A stretch of 64,000 nt of DNA from Melieria omissa (Eukaryota; Arthropoda; Insecta; Diptera; Ulidiidae), in contig OZ020268.1 of NCBI GenBank assembly GCA_963971225.1, positions 47,294,404 to 47,358,403 on the forward strand, in the 5' to 3' direction. The translations under genes were made by a program, and so were the position numbers. Of this stretch, positions 46,663 through 59,048 are shown in pieces. The notes beneath the pieces are model-generated. The model worked only from the letters and a program-made list of their open reading frames with translations, was not told the DNA's origin and ran no database searches. Numbering within the stretch: the first letter of the stretch is position 1; the number at the start of each line of letters is the position of its first letter.

Positions 46663-47645
46663 GACGTAGCCCTACGTAATCGGATTGCATACTATTTTTG
46701 TTGATTTATTGTGTGTGTAAAAAAAAGTGTTTAAATTTATATTTTTGTAAATTTTATAAGAGATGAATTTTGTGGTTCAATCTGGGTGTTTTATTGGTTA
46801 AATTGCGATTAATTTGTGTTAATAGAAACGCTTAGTTGGAGCGGAGCCAATGTACAAATTTGTAACAAATATTTTGCAGCTAACGGCAAACTGGTTTATT
46901 GAGGCGAGGAGTGCTTGGCCGATTTGCGGCGTATAATTTATTACGCGCCTCATTCAAGGTGGTGGAGCGGTAAGGACGGTTTAAAAATGTGCTGACTGTT
47001 AATTAAGGAACGAAGAAATCTGCGGAATTTTTTAATAATGAGAAAACTTAAAATGTGTTAGACAACACGAAAAAAACCAAAACAATTGTTTGAACACAGT
47101 TCAAACTGCAACTTGCAGTTGACTAAACAAAGCGGAAGCAGACTATAAGTAAATATATACAATCCAATAGGTTCAATACTTAATCTTTGCACGTCTTTAG
47201 CTTCTGCTTGATTCTCTTTGGTCGAAAATGTAAAGCTCTAAGCTTCTCTTTCTTCGACAGCTTTGCTGTACTCAGATCAGTCAGTAAGAGAAATTTGCTA
47301 GGATTCGCTTTCGAAACAAACGGGCTAACATAGACTCCTCAGTGACTTGTAGTATGTATGTATGTAGGTATGAACAATTCAAACCGCCTTCCACTCGTAG
47401 GCCTAAAAACGGCATTCCCTTTTATACAAATTTCAGCAGCGCGGAAATTATTAATTTCAATGAACAGTCAACAATTTCTTTATACAATACAATCAAGGCA
47501 ACCCAATTAGTTATTTCAAGTACTAAACCCAATCAAGACGACTTCCAAGTCTGGCAAAAATGGAATAGTCCTTGAAGCCCCCGTTAGCCGAGCTTAGTTT
47601 TCCTCTATTTTCATCACTTCAAACGCTTATAGAGTTTTAATTTAA
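46663..47645. other. intergenic, carrier 3' UTR and flank
   Basis: No gene is seen. No canonical AATAAA lies within about 150 nt of the carrier stop, so the poly(A) signal is unassigned. The two flanking genes converge here. Confidence 0.5.
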
Positions 47646-47651
47646 TTTATT
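47646..47651 (-). terminator. poly(A) signal of the proline-rich protein gene
   Basis: The minus strand reads AATAAA about 163 nt beyond the stop codon at 47814. This is the first canonical hexamer I found for the gene. Confidence 0.5.
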
Positions 47652-47813
47652 TAAAAGCTGAAAAGATTTACATACATACATATGTACAAAGTTCACAAAT
47701 TAATTTACTATATGCACAATTGGTGAAGATGAAATGATTTTCGCTTTAGAAAAAGAAACTAGTGTCTATACTTATTACAGTTGAAGCAGCTGTTGGCGTC
47801 GCTCGAGCTGTGA

Positions 47814-49455
47814 TCAATAGAACTGCTCTGGTGCGAATTGTGACGCTGTTGGTGGCCGATATAGGCCATCGTATGAGGTTTGGAAATCGGAGAAAGCATC
47901 ACGAAATTGATATGCGTCCGCTGGCGAAGAAAAGCCAGCATTGAAGGAACCGTACGCTGTGCCAGGAGCGGCATTAAATTCACCATCAAAGTCTTCCGGT
48001 GAACTTGAAAAGAATGGTGGCTGTGGTTGCAGTTGTTGTGGTGGTGGCGCATCATCCCCAGCAGTATTCGCACTGGCACCATCGGCGCCCGCACCATCAT
48101 CAGCATTGATGTCACCTGCACCATCAGCGCCAACATCAGTGTAATCTAAGCTGGCATCTGGCGCCGTGGCAGGCGGTGTATCGGCGTCTGGTGCGGCTGG
48201 AGTGCTGCCGGCATCATCAGCATTATCGGTTGGGTTTTGGCTATTGTTGTTACTGCTATCGTCATTGTTACTGTTAGCATTATCATTATTGTTATCGTTA
48301 TTATTATTGTTGTTGTCGTTGTTGTTATTGGAGGAGGTATCTGCAAAGTGAGCGAGAGAATCCAGTGCTTTGGCAATTAGAAAGAAGTTTGCGTATTTTA
48401 CCATCGGGCTGAGCGTATTGATAGAGCAGACGTGAGCGCAACTGTTGCGGTGGCGCTGGACGGCGTGTTGCTGCTGGTGGCGGTGGTGGTGGTGGCGCTC
48501 GTTGTTGTTGTTGCTGCTGCTGCCGTTGCTGATTTGTTCGATTTTTAGTACGTTGACGTGGGGGCACTGCTGGTGGTGGTGGTGGTGAAGCCGACGGTGA
48601 TGGTGGTGGCACCGGTGGTGATGGTGGTGGCACTGGCGGTGATGGTGCAGGAGCGGCAGGTGCTGCCTCGTAATCATAGTCTGCGGAATTGGCGACCGCA
48701 TTCGCAAATTGACCTCGATTGTAAGGCGGCGCGAAGTAATCGTAGTCGAAAGCACCAAAAAGGTGCTTGGGTGGACCATAGAAAGGAGGTAGCGGCGGTG
48801 GTGGTGCTGGCGGTGGAGCTTGTGGGCGTGGTCTCGCTTTGGGGCGTGGTGGATTTGTGGGCGCTGGGGCAGTGGTGGTGCGCGGACGTGGGCTTTGCGT
48901 AGGCGCTGGTGGTGGTGGTGGTGGTGGTGGTGGCGACGGCGTCATTTGCGGTTGTGGTTGCGGTTGCGCCTGATTGCTGCCATCATCATAGTCGAAATAG
49001 TCGCCAAAATTAAAAAACCCTTTTTTGCCGCCAAAAAAGTATTGCTTGGGGAAAAATGGCAGCGGCAGTGCGGGTTGCGGTCTGGGTGGTGGCGGTGGTG
49101 GTGGTGGTGGCATTGTAGGTGCAGGTGGTGGCATTGTAGGTGCAGGTGGTGGTGGTGGTGGCATTGTAGGTGCAGGTGGTGGTGGCGTTGTAGGTGCAGG
49201 TGGGCGTTGACGTTGACGTGGACGATTGGGCGGGCGATTGTTTGCCACCGCCGTTGCAGAAACACGCGTCACATTCGCCTTAAAATTGCTCGCGGACGCA
49301 CTCTTCAGCAACAAATTGCGCAGCAGTATGCCCACGTCCAGGCTGCGTCGATCGCGCATCTCGTCCATGGTCGCTGCATCGAGTTCTGCTGCTGCCACTA
49401 TAACGTTTGCGGCACATGCTGCCGTGACAACAAATAAAATTCGCGCGAACAGCAT
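47814..49455 (-). CDS. secreted proline-rich low-complexity protein, function unknown
   Basis: Two exons: 49455-48402 and 48340-47814, joined in phase 1 over a 61-nt intron (GTAAAA donor, GCAG acceptor); 525 residues. Residues 1-22 are a signal peptide (MLFARILFVVTAACAANVIV). A short conserved-looking helix (MDEMRDRRSLDVGILLRNLL) follows, then PPPAPTMPP-type repeats, two aromatic-acidic islands (FGDYFDYDDG and FGAFDYDYFAPPY), Q/P tracts, and in exon 2 an Asn/Asp run, an Ala/Asp region and an aromatic C-terminus (FSDFQTSYDGLYRPP). The only cysteine is in the signal peptide. I do not recognise the family. Cuticle, chorion, silk-like or salivary extracellular matrix roles are possible but unproven. 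Splicing replaces a read-through that would add a cysteine-bearing tail. Confidence 0.8.
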
Positions 49456-51846
49456 AATGCCCGTTAATTATCCTGTCCGGTGCAGCGAAGGAGATTGCAA
49501 GCGGAAAACACCGAATTTACGTTCACTTTCGATGGTTGCGCGACGAAATTCAGGAGTGTGCGCGTGCACGTAACCAAACGCCGTGCAGTCCGGCAAAGAA
49601 CTGTGGCCAGGCAGCGCCAAAATCGTTTCAATTTTGACTAGCTCGGCTCAGTTTGTGTGGCGTCTGGGCTCGCGTTTGTGCAACAAGTTTAACGGGTTCT
49701 GGTGACGGCAGCAAGCACCATGCCAACTGCCAATGCCTGCAACATGTGCGCTTGAATGTGTGCGTCTGTGGGTCAGTAATAGAAGCTAGTCGTGGCTGCA
49801 ACGGCAGCAGCCGTCCTCCAGCCGATTTTCATTTGAATTTTTTTCTTTCTTTCTATCGAGATTTTCGATTGATTGCTGGTCTTGTCAACAAGCCATGCAG
49901 GCTTTGTGCAACATGAATTTGCGGCGCGCTGCTAAAACTTTGCTGGAAATAAGCAACTGTAATGCAACAAACATTATATAATCCACAATTCATAATCGCC
50001 TCATAGTTGTAACATTAAATCGGCTCTCATGGCAGTAATTACCCCTCAGACGGACACTCGGGGCAATATTTCATGTTGCAGTCTGCGGCAGGTGGCAAAT
50101 TTTTTACAGTTGATTATTTTTTTCTTCTGAGCAGCAATTTCTGATTTATGATGGTTTCGGTAAGTTTTTGTCACTACAGTGGTCAATTTGGCAATTAAAA
50201 TCGATGTTTTATAATAGTGCTGTACGCCATTGGCTGCACCCACCCAACGAGGCGTCAGAAAATCCATAAAACCGCAAACATTGACATTGTGTCGTGCGGG
50301 CAATGCGAAAGTTCAAGTGTGTTGCTGCCGGATTTAAGTTCTCGCCAACATTTGTCTTTTGAAATTGTCGCGAATTAATTATTTGAATAGGTTTGTTGAA
50401 GCTTTGAGATTGTTTGATGTAAGAAAAAACCCCGGAAGTGCAACGAAAAGTCTGACAACAAACTTGAACGCTGCTGTCGCCGTATTTTTTTTTTGTTTTT
50501 GTTTTTTGAAAGTGATCGGCTAAACACAAATCTGCACAACGGTCATTTTAGCGATTTATTTGCATTCAACACGCTATTGAGTCTACTCACTGGTTAGATC
50601 TTGTGTACGGACACACATGCATACATGCATATGTAACCTCACTTCGACAACTTCTCCCGAATATTATATTTGTGTTACTTTTTAGTTTATGCTTTTAAAA
50701 GTAGATTGGGCAGCCTTCAGTTCAAGCGTCTGTGGCCGCTTTTGGCCTTGAGCGCTATTGACTTGTGAAAATGTAGCCGAATTGCATTCAAATTTCGTAC
50801 GAGAAAAGGCAATAAATATAGCCTCAATGCTTAGATTATTAAGTATACAGTTTGTATAAGTTTTTATCAGCCTTCATAAAAAACATTGAGAAAAACATTG
50901 GGGCGTAATGCTCACCAAATGACCAGAAAAGTGAGTCGTTATATCAAGATAGACATATAACTTGACAATGATTACTTATTTGATGGACAATTGCATTGTT
51001 CTAGCGTTGTGGAGAGAAAATCCAGCCTCCGCTGCTCGGTACGAAGGGCCCTTCCTCCTAAGGCCCTATTTCTATGAATTATTAAAAACCATTTCATTAG
51101 ACAAGAAAAATTAGACCTACGAAGCAAAGGTAGTAATCGCTTTCGCCCACACTTACATCAGAGTTGCACTCTTCTGCCTCATTGAGAGTGTCCAGTTGTG
51201 TGCCGAACAGAATCCCTGTGAACATTTCTTCCGACTGTGGCCTGTTTTGTTTTTAATGTTTAAAGTGATTTAAGTGTGCACAAATTCACTCTTCAACTTT
51301 CGAAACCTTGACTTCAATGCTCATCTAGAATCAGTGCATAGCTTTGCCTTCCAAAAGACCAAGTGCTGATGTACACAGATTTTCTTAAAAAATTGTCCTC
51401 AAAGTAGAGTCCACAATTTTGCCAGTGGATTTAATTTTTAATTAATGCACTTCATATTTAATTAAGGCGTTCTCTCTCCTTAACAGGTGGCAAACACGCA
51501 AATCCTAACAAATATTCAACAAATTCTTTACTTTCACTTCACATCACTTCACTTAAAACGTTAATTGCGTTTGTTAAATTTTGAATAAACCGTTACGCAG
51601 CGATTTCTATGGCGCAAACATATTTCTGCAAAGCCACGCACGCCCTGTACTGCCAATTGTGGGTAACGCAGTGCAGGCAATCAAACAGCTGATTACTTGG
51701 ATCTCAAGCGCACTTTTCGTGTTTTGTTATTTTCCATTGGTTCATCACCTCGTCTGCTTTACTTCAGTGTTTTCCACGTGCAGCACACTAGGCAACATTT
51801 TAAAACGCATAATTTTTCGTATAATTATCGCAACTAAATAGTAAAA
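49456..51846. other. divergent intergenic region between proline-rich gene and kurz
   Basis: No gene is supported. It must contain the promoters of both divergent genes. Frames at 49,653-49,916 and 50,046-50,529 are short and without domains. An initiator-like TTCAGTG near 51,765, about 80 bp before the kurz ATG, is a weak candidate start site. Confidence 0.45.
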
Positions 51847-54800
51847 ATGGGGAAAAAGGTGTACAACGCGAAGGCGCGTCAAAATCCAAAAACTATAGTG
51901 GATAACACAGCCGTAAAAGGGGTTAGTAGCATTGAAATATTACCATAAAAGCATTATTTGAATTATTCTCGTGCAGATCAAAATAGAATGGGCCGAGGGT
52001 GCCGCTGTTGGCGATGCTGGCTACGATGAGGCAAATGCCTTGGCGCTCCCTTCGCAAAAGCGTCCCACCAAAGTCAAAGTGGAAAAAAGGCAAAACGTAA
52101 AAATACTGTCGAAAAAACAGCGCAAACACCTGCAGGGCATTGTGGACAAGAAGAAAAAGAAGGAAGCAGTAAGTGCGCGGCAGTGAAGTTTGAGTTTGGG
52201 AATGGCGTAAAATTGTTATATTTTCTTGTAGCGTGCTGGTTTGCTGGAAGCCTTAGCCGGCGTGCAAATTCCAGAAGCGGAGCTGAAGCAGTACACATCC
52301 ATCAGCCAGGTGCAGACAGTGGGTGTGAAAAAGTTGCAGACGCTCGACGAGTTATTGGCGAGGCGACAACAGAAGGAGCAGCAGAGCAAAAGCGGTGCAA
52401 TAAGCAGTAAAATTAGCGCCATTAAGGGCGCAGCCAAACGAAAATTATTATTGGAGGATGAGGAAGCTTTAGCTGCGAAACGTCGCGATCCCAATGTGGT
52501 GGGTCTGGAGGAGGAAGATGACGACGACGATGAGGAGGAAAGTGATACCAGTGAGAATAGTGAACTGGAAGCTAAACAGCCTGGAAAAACTGAGGAAGTA
52601 GAAACTGCTCTTGAGTGCCAAGAAAAGAACAACGATGGACCAAACACACCTCAAATGCCAAAACTGGATAAATCCAGTGAACCCTATACGAGTAAAAGCA
52701 TTGCCAAGAGCACAACCAAAACAAAAACAAACCCACCACTCGCTGTGCGTCCTACCGTCTACGTGCCAGTTCATCGCACTCAGGAGGTACAGGCTGCACG
52801 CCTCAAGCTGCCCATATTGGCCGAGGAGCAGCTGGTAATGGAAACCATCAACGAGAACCCAATCGTTATCGTAGCCGGCGAGACGGGCTCCGGCAAAACC
52901 ACACAGATTCCACAATTCCTCTACGAATCCGGCTACGCACTCAACAACAAAATAATTGGCATCACAGAGCCACGTCGCGTGGCCGCCATCGCAATGTCAA
53001 AGCGTGTTGCGAGCGAAATGAACTTGTCCTCGCGCGAGGTCTCCTACCTAATACGCTTTGAGGGCAATGTAACGCCAGAGACGCGCATCAAGTTCATGAC
53101 CGATGGTGTGCTGCTGAAGGAGATCGAGAGCGACTTTTTGCTGCTGCGCTATTCAGCAATTATACTGGATGAGGCGCACGAGCGCAGTGCCTACACAGAC
53201 ATACTGGTCGGTCTGCTGTCGCGCATTGTGCCGCTGCGCCAGAAGCGTGGTCAGCCACTGAAGTTGATCATTATGTCGGCTACATTGCGTGTGGAGGACT
53301 TTACGGCAAATGCGCGTTTGTTCAAGTGCCCACCGCCACTGCTGAAGGTTGAGGCGCGTCAGTTCCCTGTGACGGTGCACTTTCAGAAGCACACGCCCAC
53401 TGACTATGTGGCTGAGGCGTACCGTAAGACAATGAAAATTCACTCGAAGCTGCCGGAGGGCGGCATTCTAATCTTTCTCACTGGTCAGCAGGAAGTGAAT
53501 CAGCTGGTGCGTAAGTTGCGTCGTACATTTCCGTATGTGCCGCAGGCGGAAGGGAACACAGGGAAGCAGCCAATAGAATCCAATGCAAAAGATGCTGACG
53601 CAGCAAAAGAAACTGCGGATGAAGGTGCAGAAGCGACTGAAGCAACGGCGGCGGCTGATACCGACGACGAATTCGATATGAAACGCGCCATACGCAACGT
53701 GCGCAAGTCGAAAAAGAAGTTTATGTCGCAAATCGCTTTGCCCAAAATCAATCTTGACGACTACAAGCTTCCGGGCGACGACACTGAAGCCGACCTTCTC
53801 GAGGCGGATACTCATGATTCAGAAGAAGAGAATGCGAACAGTGCGGACGAAGAGGAGGAGGAGGATATTGCTGGTGAGGTATGTACCAAACAGCCGCTGT
53901 GGGTGCTGCCGCTGTACTCGCTACTCTCCGCCGAGAAACAGCAACGCATCTTTCAGCCCACGCCGCCTGGCTGTCGCCTGTGCATTGTCAGCACCAACGT
54001 AGCCGAAACGTCGCTGACCATACCCAACATCAAGTACGTGGTGGACAGCGGTCGCCAAAAGACGCGTCTCTACGATAAACTAACCGGAGTGAGCGCCTTT
54101 GTGGTTACGTACACCTCGAAAGCGTCTGCTGATCAGCGTGCCGGTCGCGCAGGCCGTGTCAGTGCCGGCCATTGCTATCGGCTGTACTCGAGTGCCGTCT
54201 ACAATGATGAGTTTGTTGACTTCTCCGTGCCCGACATACAGCAGAAGCCAGTAGACGATCTGATGCTGCAAATGCGCTGCATGGGCATCGATCGTGTCAT
54301 CAACTTTCCCTTCCCATCACCACCGGATGCAGTGCAATTGCAAGCAGCAGAACAGCGGCTGCTCATTTTGGGCGCTCTGGAACGAGTGCCCAACAGCGGC
54401 AGCAGTAGCAACTCGGGAAAAGAACTGCCACCCATTGTGACGCAGCTGGGTCAAGTGATTTCACGTTTTCCGGTGGCGCCGCGTTTCGGCAAAATGCTGG
54501 CGCTATCACACCAACAACAGCTGCTGCCGTACACCATCTGCCTGGTGGCGGCACTGTCCGTGCAGGAGGTGCTAATGGAGGTGAACTATGAGCGGGAGCA
54601 GGATGGCGGCGCACAGCCGCTGAACAAGTGGCAGAAGAAGCGCCAAAGCTGGGCAGCCAGCGGCAACTATCAGCTATTGGGCGATCCCATGGTGCTGCTG
54701 CGGGCAGTGGGCGCCGCCGAGTACGCTGGCTCGCAGGGTAAGCTGACACAGTTCTGCACCGACAACGGATTGCGACTGAAGGCCGTTGGCGAAGTACGAA

Positions 54801-56024
54801 AGCTACGCGTGCAGCTGACCAACGAGATCAATCTGAGCGTGACCGATGTGGACGTGTGCGTGGATCCGGCTATGCCGCCGCCCAGCGATGCACAGGCACG
54901 ATTTCTGCGACAAATACTGCTCGCTGGCATGGGCGATCGTGTGGCGCGCAAAGTGCCGCTGGCCGAAATTGGCGACAAGGAGGAGCGGCGACGGCTGAAG
55001 TACGCCTACCACTGTCTGGACATGGAGGAGCCGGCGTTTGTGCACTCGTCGTCGGTACTGCGGCAGAAAGTGCCCGAGTGGGTGATCTACCAGGAGGCGT
55101 ATGAGACGCGCAACGGCGAGTCGACAAAGATGTTCATACGCGGCATCACCGCTATCGAGCCGGAGTGGCTTTTGCTGTACGCACCGCTGCTGTGCAATAT
55201 TCGCGCTGTCAAAGAGGAGCCGGCACCGCAATACAAAGAGGTAGAGGGAAAGATTTACTGCTACGTGGATGCGACCTACGGCAAAGCGGGCTGGGAGCTG
55301 CCGCTGACAGAGATCGAGATGCCGCTGAGCGAGAAAGCATGCTGGTGAGTTGATAAAATGGCTAAAGAAAAGATTAGATTGAATACAAAAATTGAGAGTA
55401 AATATGTAAATAAAGGGCAAACATTATATTCATATTTAATTCAATGATTGCGCAAAATAATATTTGAAAATAATTAAATGACATTAATTTTTTAATGACA
55501 TTTTTTTTTAAAGCTACTTTGGTGTGTTTCTGCTGGATGGACAAGTGTGTCCAAAGTTGGCCGATTATAAGTCCAAGCTGAAATCCACGCCCTCATCCCT
55601 GACAAAGAGTTGGTCCAACCTAAATGAGAATGTGACGCGGTTTAAGCGCGCGTTGATCAGCAAACAGATCAATACACGAGAAAAGCTGCACCAGCAATGG
55701 GACCAAAACGCGAATTGTAAGTTGGTGTACCTTTGTTTAGCTATTCAGTTTAGTGAACTTCTAATCAGAATAATTGAATTGCATTAATTACTTCATTTTC
55801 ATGAATTTAAAATAATTTTGATTTTATTTGAATTCAATTGATTTCTTTATTATTATAGAATATTATTATATATATTATATAATTATATAATATATTATTT
55901 TGTAAATATTTAACTAAATCTAAAAATGTATTGTTTTGCAGTCCTGCTGGAGGAATATCACAATATGCTGTATGATGTGTCTTTCTCAGAATTGTCTGTC
56001 ATCTGGCCGCCGCGTTGCAGTTAA
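51847..56024 (+). CDS. kz: kurz, DEAH-box RNA helicase (DHX37/Dhr1 family)
   Basis: Five coding exons: 51847-51921, 51977-52168, 52232-55344, 55514-55716 and 55942-56024, giving 1,221 residues, close to Drosophila kz. The N-terminus is basic (MGKKVYNAKARQNPKT; KILSKKQRKHLQGIV). Helicase motifs: I GETGSGKTTQ (~305), II DEAH (~402), III SAT (~437), V STNVAETSLTI, VI QRAGRAGR (~724). A family-typical acidic insertion (DDTEADLLEADTHDSEEE) lies between motifs III and V, followed by HA2 and OB-fold regions. The last exon ends FSELSVIWPPRCS. DHX37/Dhr1 releases U3 snoRNA from the pre-ribosome during 18S rRNA maturation in the nucleolus. Every splice junction keeps the reading frame and all motifs are intact. 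A possible ATTAAA poly(A) signal lies at 56088. Confidence 0.95.
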
Positions 56025-56424
56025 ACTAAATCATTGTTAATTCTTTATAGTCAGTAATTACAATTTACAGATTAGTTTTGGTATAAAATTAAACTAATGC
56101 TAATTTGATATAAATCGTTTCTGAATTCAAATTTTATTGGTTTCCAGCCACATTAACTCAACGCGAGTAAACTTTAAAATACTTTTTTTCCGTGAGCCAA
56201 AGTTGATTTGAATCAGCCCGATGTTTATTTTAAAGTGTTGTATAAAATAGATTTGTGTAAAGAAATACTAGATTTTGTAACATAAATTTAAGAAAGTATG
56301 TGGAAGAGGCTGCCTTCTCCAGAAATTGGTTGTTTTCCAAAAGAGCTATCGCGCAGGTTGGTTCTGAATCAATGCAAAGTTGAAGAGACGGGTTTTAGAG
56401 AAGAATAGATAAATACTTGAAACA
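56025..56424. other. kurz 3' flank, no gene seen
   Basis: Short AT-rich 3' UTR/intergenic sequence with ATTAAA at 56088-56093 as a possible kurz poly(A) signal, leading into the LINE remnant. Confidence 0.5.
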
Positions 56425-56735
56425 GCCGAAACAGTGTTATCTACCTACATACAATTTTCCGCAACAAACTCAGGTTTAAGGGAGAATGTGCACGCTGATG
56501 GTGAGCCACATAGCCTGAAGTGATCCAGTAATATCTACCGTTGATTTTCGTAGAGGTGATTACCATGTCTGATTGCTAAAAATTGTGTCACTAATAATTT
56601 AATGCACGTTTTCACAGAAAGCAAGTTCCTTGTCTACCTGAAAGTTTTGTAGTTGGTGGCGCCAGTTCACATATTTTGCTGGCCACTGTCCATGGCTCCT
56701 ATATTAGGGCAACGCCTTCTTTGTCATTAGATAGG
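56425..56735 (-). pseudogene. LINE ORF2 endonuclease (APE) N-terminal remnant
   Basis: Immediately downstream of the ORF1-type gene, the minus strand reads KEGVALI-stop-EPW (from the D.aLIQEPW motif of LINE AP-endonucleases), then a KLSGRQGTC segment, a frameshifted stretch, and STKINGRYYWITSGYVAHH. Several stops are present and the remainder of ORF2 is missing. Position directly after ORF1 supports the reading. Confidence 0.65.
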
Positions 56736-56781
56736 CAAAGAAATATAAAGCTGATGCTGTCTTGGACTGATTGAAGTTTAT

Positions 56782-58035
56782 TCAAACTAGTTCGGACTTT
56801 GACCCGTCGTTTGGTACGACACCATCCACTGTGGCGTTGAGTTCATCATATGTGTCTTCATCGAGAAGCTCGGCTTCCGTCCAGTATCGACCAGAGTCAG
56901 ACGACATTTCCAAACCGGGCGATTTGGATTTCGAGTTACCAGTCACCTCAACCGGAGTTAGCAATTGCCCTTGTGGCACATTGTCTGCAGCTTCGGTCCC
57001 TTTCTTGTGCGCTCGGAGCATTATGTGGCTGAACCCAAAAGCCACCACACCATTGGACTGCGCCAGGGGCTCAAGGGACTCGTTATTCATTATAATTGTG
57101 GCACATCGAGACCCCTTGAGCTCTTCTACTTTTGCAATCTTCCAGTTGTGTGTTGGCAGTTTGGGGTTACTCATCTGCAGCATATTGAGGATCCTAGCGG
57201 GTTCCTTGGGGTTGGCTGGAATCCACGCTCTGGCCCGCGGCCTGCTCGGAATCGATTCACTCGGCACGATTTCCAGCTTAGCGCCAGGCCACACTTCACC
57301 TGCTTTGGCGATGGCAATAGCGAAGAGCTTCAGAGCTCTGTCATCGGCACAAGCGACTAATTTGACACGGCCTTGATGCCAGCCGCACATGCGATATTCA
57401 GGTACGGGTCCCGGATGCTCCTCCATGATGTCAAAAAAAACGGCAGCAAGGGCGTCCTCAACTAGCTTCCAGTTCGTTGGACTGATGCTGCCATCGGGGT
57501 CAGAACGGTCTACAACTGCCATTACCAGGCAGTCCTTGTGGACCTCGTTGAATGTAGCTGCAGGTTTGTTTGAGTTGCGGGCCCTTTTGCTGATGTGCAC
57601 GTCTTCTTCGGTACATCTTTGCCTCTTGGCCGAATTCTCTGCGGTCGATCGGGTATCACGTTCTACAGTTCGCTTTGGGGTCCAGGCATAGGAATCCACT
57701 TCTTTCTGTGTTCTACTTCCTTCCGGGATTTGCTCAACCCTTTGAAGTACCCGCTTCACGCTTTGAACGTCCCTGTAGCGGACTTTTGGATCTTTAACAG
57801 CCTTAACTGCCGGACTAGCTCTCGCACTCTCTCGCGAGTGGTCGTTACTGTTGCTAAAGTTCGATCCGGCTTTGGTATCCACGACGGTATTGGGACCAGC
57901 GTTATTAGCACAATTACCGTTGGTGTCGAAACACTTGACAGACTCCGTATCAGCCAAACTGCTTCCTGTCGAGATTGAGGGCCCTAGCTTCAATGACTCG
58001 CCCAATGTCAGTTTATTATGAAGACCGAACTCCAT
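56782..58035 (-). CDS. LINE ORF1-like protein with DUF4780-type domain
   Basis: An uninterrupted 417-residue single-exon frame from ATG 58035. The first 170 residues are low-complexity with basic, Arg/Lys-rich segments (TAENSAKRQRC, ISKRARNSNK), plausible for nucleic-acid binding. The centre (about 165-345) has VMAVVDRSDPDGSISPTNW, GWHQGRVKLVACADDRALKL, RPRARAWIP and NPKLPTHNWK, which I recognise as the DUF4780 pattern common in insect transposon-associated proteins. The C-terminus is acidic. The endonuclease remnant that follows makes ORF1 of a LINE the best reading; a domesticated single-copy gene is the alternative. It is open while its ORF2 is ruined. Confidence 0.7.
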   Translation of the reverse strand: MEFGLHNKLTLGESLKLGPSISTGSSLADTESVKCFDTNGNCANNAGPNTVVDTKAGSNFSNSNDHSRESARASPAVKAVKDPKVRYRDVQSVKRVLQRVEQIPEGSRTQKEVDSYAWTPKRTVERDTRSTAENSAKRQRCTEEDVHISKRARNSNKPAATFNEVHKDCLVMAVVDRSDPDGSISPTNWKLVEDALAAVFFDIMEEHPGPVPEYRMCGWHQGRVKLVACADDRALKLFAIAIAKAGEVWPGAKLEIVPSESIPSRPRARAWIPANPKEPARILNMLQMSNPKLPTHNWKIAKVEELKGSRCATIIMNNESLEPLAQSNGVVAFGFSHIMLRAHKKGTEAADNVPQGQLLTPVEVTGNSKSKSPGLEMSSDSGRYWTEAELLDEDTYDELNATVDGVVPNDGSKSELV

Positions 58036-58547
58036 TATAGATCTATCTACTAATCTGCTTCAATCTCGTTGTTGTTGTTGTTGTTGAACAAAGGGTATAG
58101 CGAAAGCCGGTCCGTGAGGTCCGCTGGTTGGTGCACACAAAAATGAATAAAACTTCAATTTTTGGTTTTAGATTTACTTCGTTGATTTTTCCTTCTGGGA
58201 CAAGCAGTTGAGATGGTTGGTTGTATTGGTTGTTTAAACATATATTTTCGTGACAAAAAAAAAAAATTCCAAAAAGTTACACAAAATTAAAAAGCACAAA
58301 AAATTTTCAACATCACACGATAGCGTAGCCAAACAGATTAAAAATTGATTTGCTTATTGAAAATTTAAAAACTATCAGTACTATTTTTGAAATATCAATC
58401 TTGGGCATTAGCAAGCTTTGTTCCTTAGCTGTTGTTTACTTGTTAAAATATTAACGCACGCACAAATAATTCTTTGATAAATGGGGAGTTTGGACCACTG
58501 TAACTTTTGTACTTGTTGTGTTTACTTTTTTAATTTTTTACCTTTAA
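58036..58547. other. LINE 5' flank / intergenic
   Basis: A GTTGTTGTT microsatellite near 58,068-58,085 and AT-rich sequence; no gene. The 5' end of the LINE could not be defined. Confidence 0.4.
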
Positions 58548-59044
58548 CCCATTGCTGCCTAATGGGTAAAATTTTACCCATGAAAACGGACTTTTTAAAC
58601 AAATCACAGAAACGTTCGTGGTAGAGATATCTAAAAATCATTGATAGGGACGGTTGGGGTAAAGATGGAACTATCTTAGTCTAGTGGAGGTCACCCTAAA
58701 ATTCCGCCATCTAGCTAGAGTTACCAGACTCCAAAAATTGTGAATTTTCCGGAGGTGGAAGATGTGATGAAACGTTGTGGCCCTAGAACCTCACAAAAAT
58801 CTGCCTTCTAACTCACCTGTAAACAATCCTTCTTTTGTTCACGTGTTTAGCTGATCAGTTTAAAAAATATGGAAAAAGTATACTATTGCTGCCTAATGGG
58901 AATGAAAATACCCAATAATTATCTCAGCAACGTGCAGAGATAGAAAGCTGAAATTTTGTTTCTGATCATTTTGGGTCAATTCCAGGTCGTGTATGAAATT
59001 TTATCAAAATCGTATGGACGGAACTGGTACCCGGCAGCAATGGG
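58548..59044. mobile_element. piggyBac-type MITE, 497 bp
   Basis: Flanked by TTAA on both sides (58544-58547 and 59045-59048), with inverted ends CCCATTGCTGCC. The motif ATTGCTGCCTAATGGG recurs inside near 58,888, next to a TACCC-type inverted half, as subterminal repeats do in piggyBac MITEs. There is no transposase ORF. Confidence 0.88.
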
Positions 59045-59048
59045 TTAA

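Noticed and set aside
48341..48401. read-through C-terminus of the proline-rich protein
   Set aside because: A GT...AG intron with matching phase joins exon 1 to the long exon 2, so the read-through tail is probably intronic.
48820..49437. 205-residue Trp/Arg-rich plus-strand ORF
   Set aside because: Antisense of proline codon repeats (CCN read as NGG) in the secreted protein gene.
56771..57376. 201-residue plus-strand ORF
   Set aside because: Antisense shadow of the LINE ORF1 gene.
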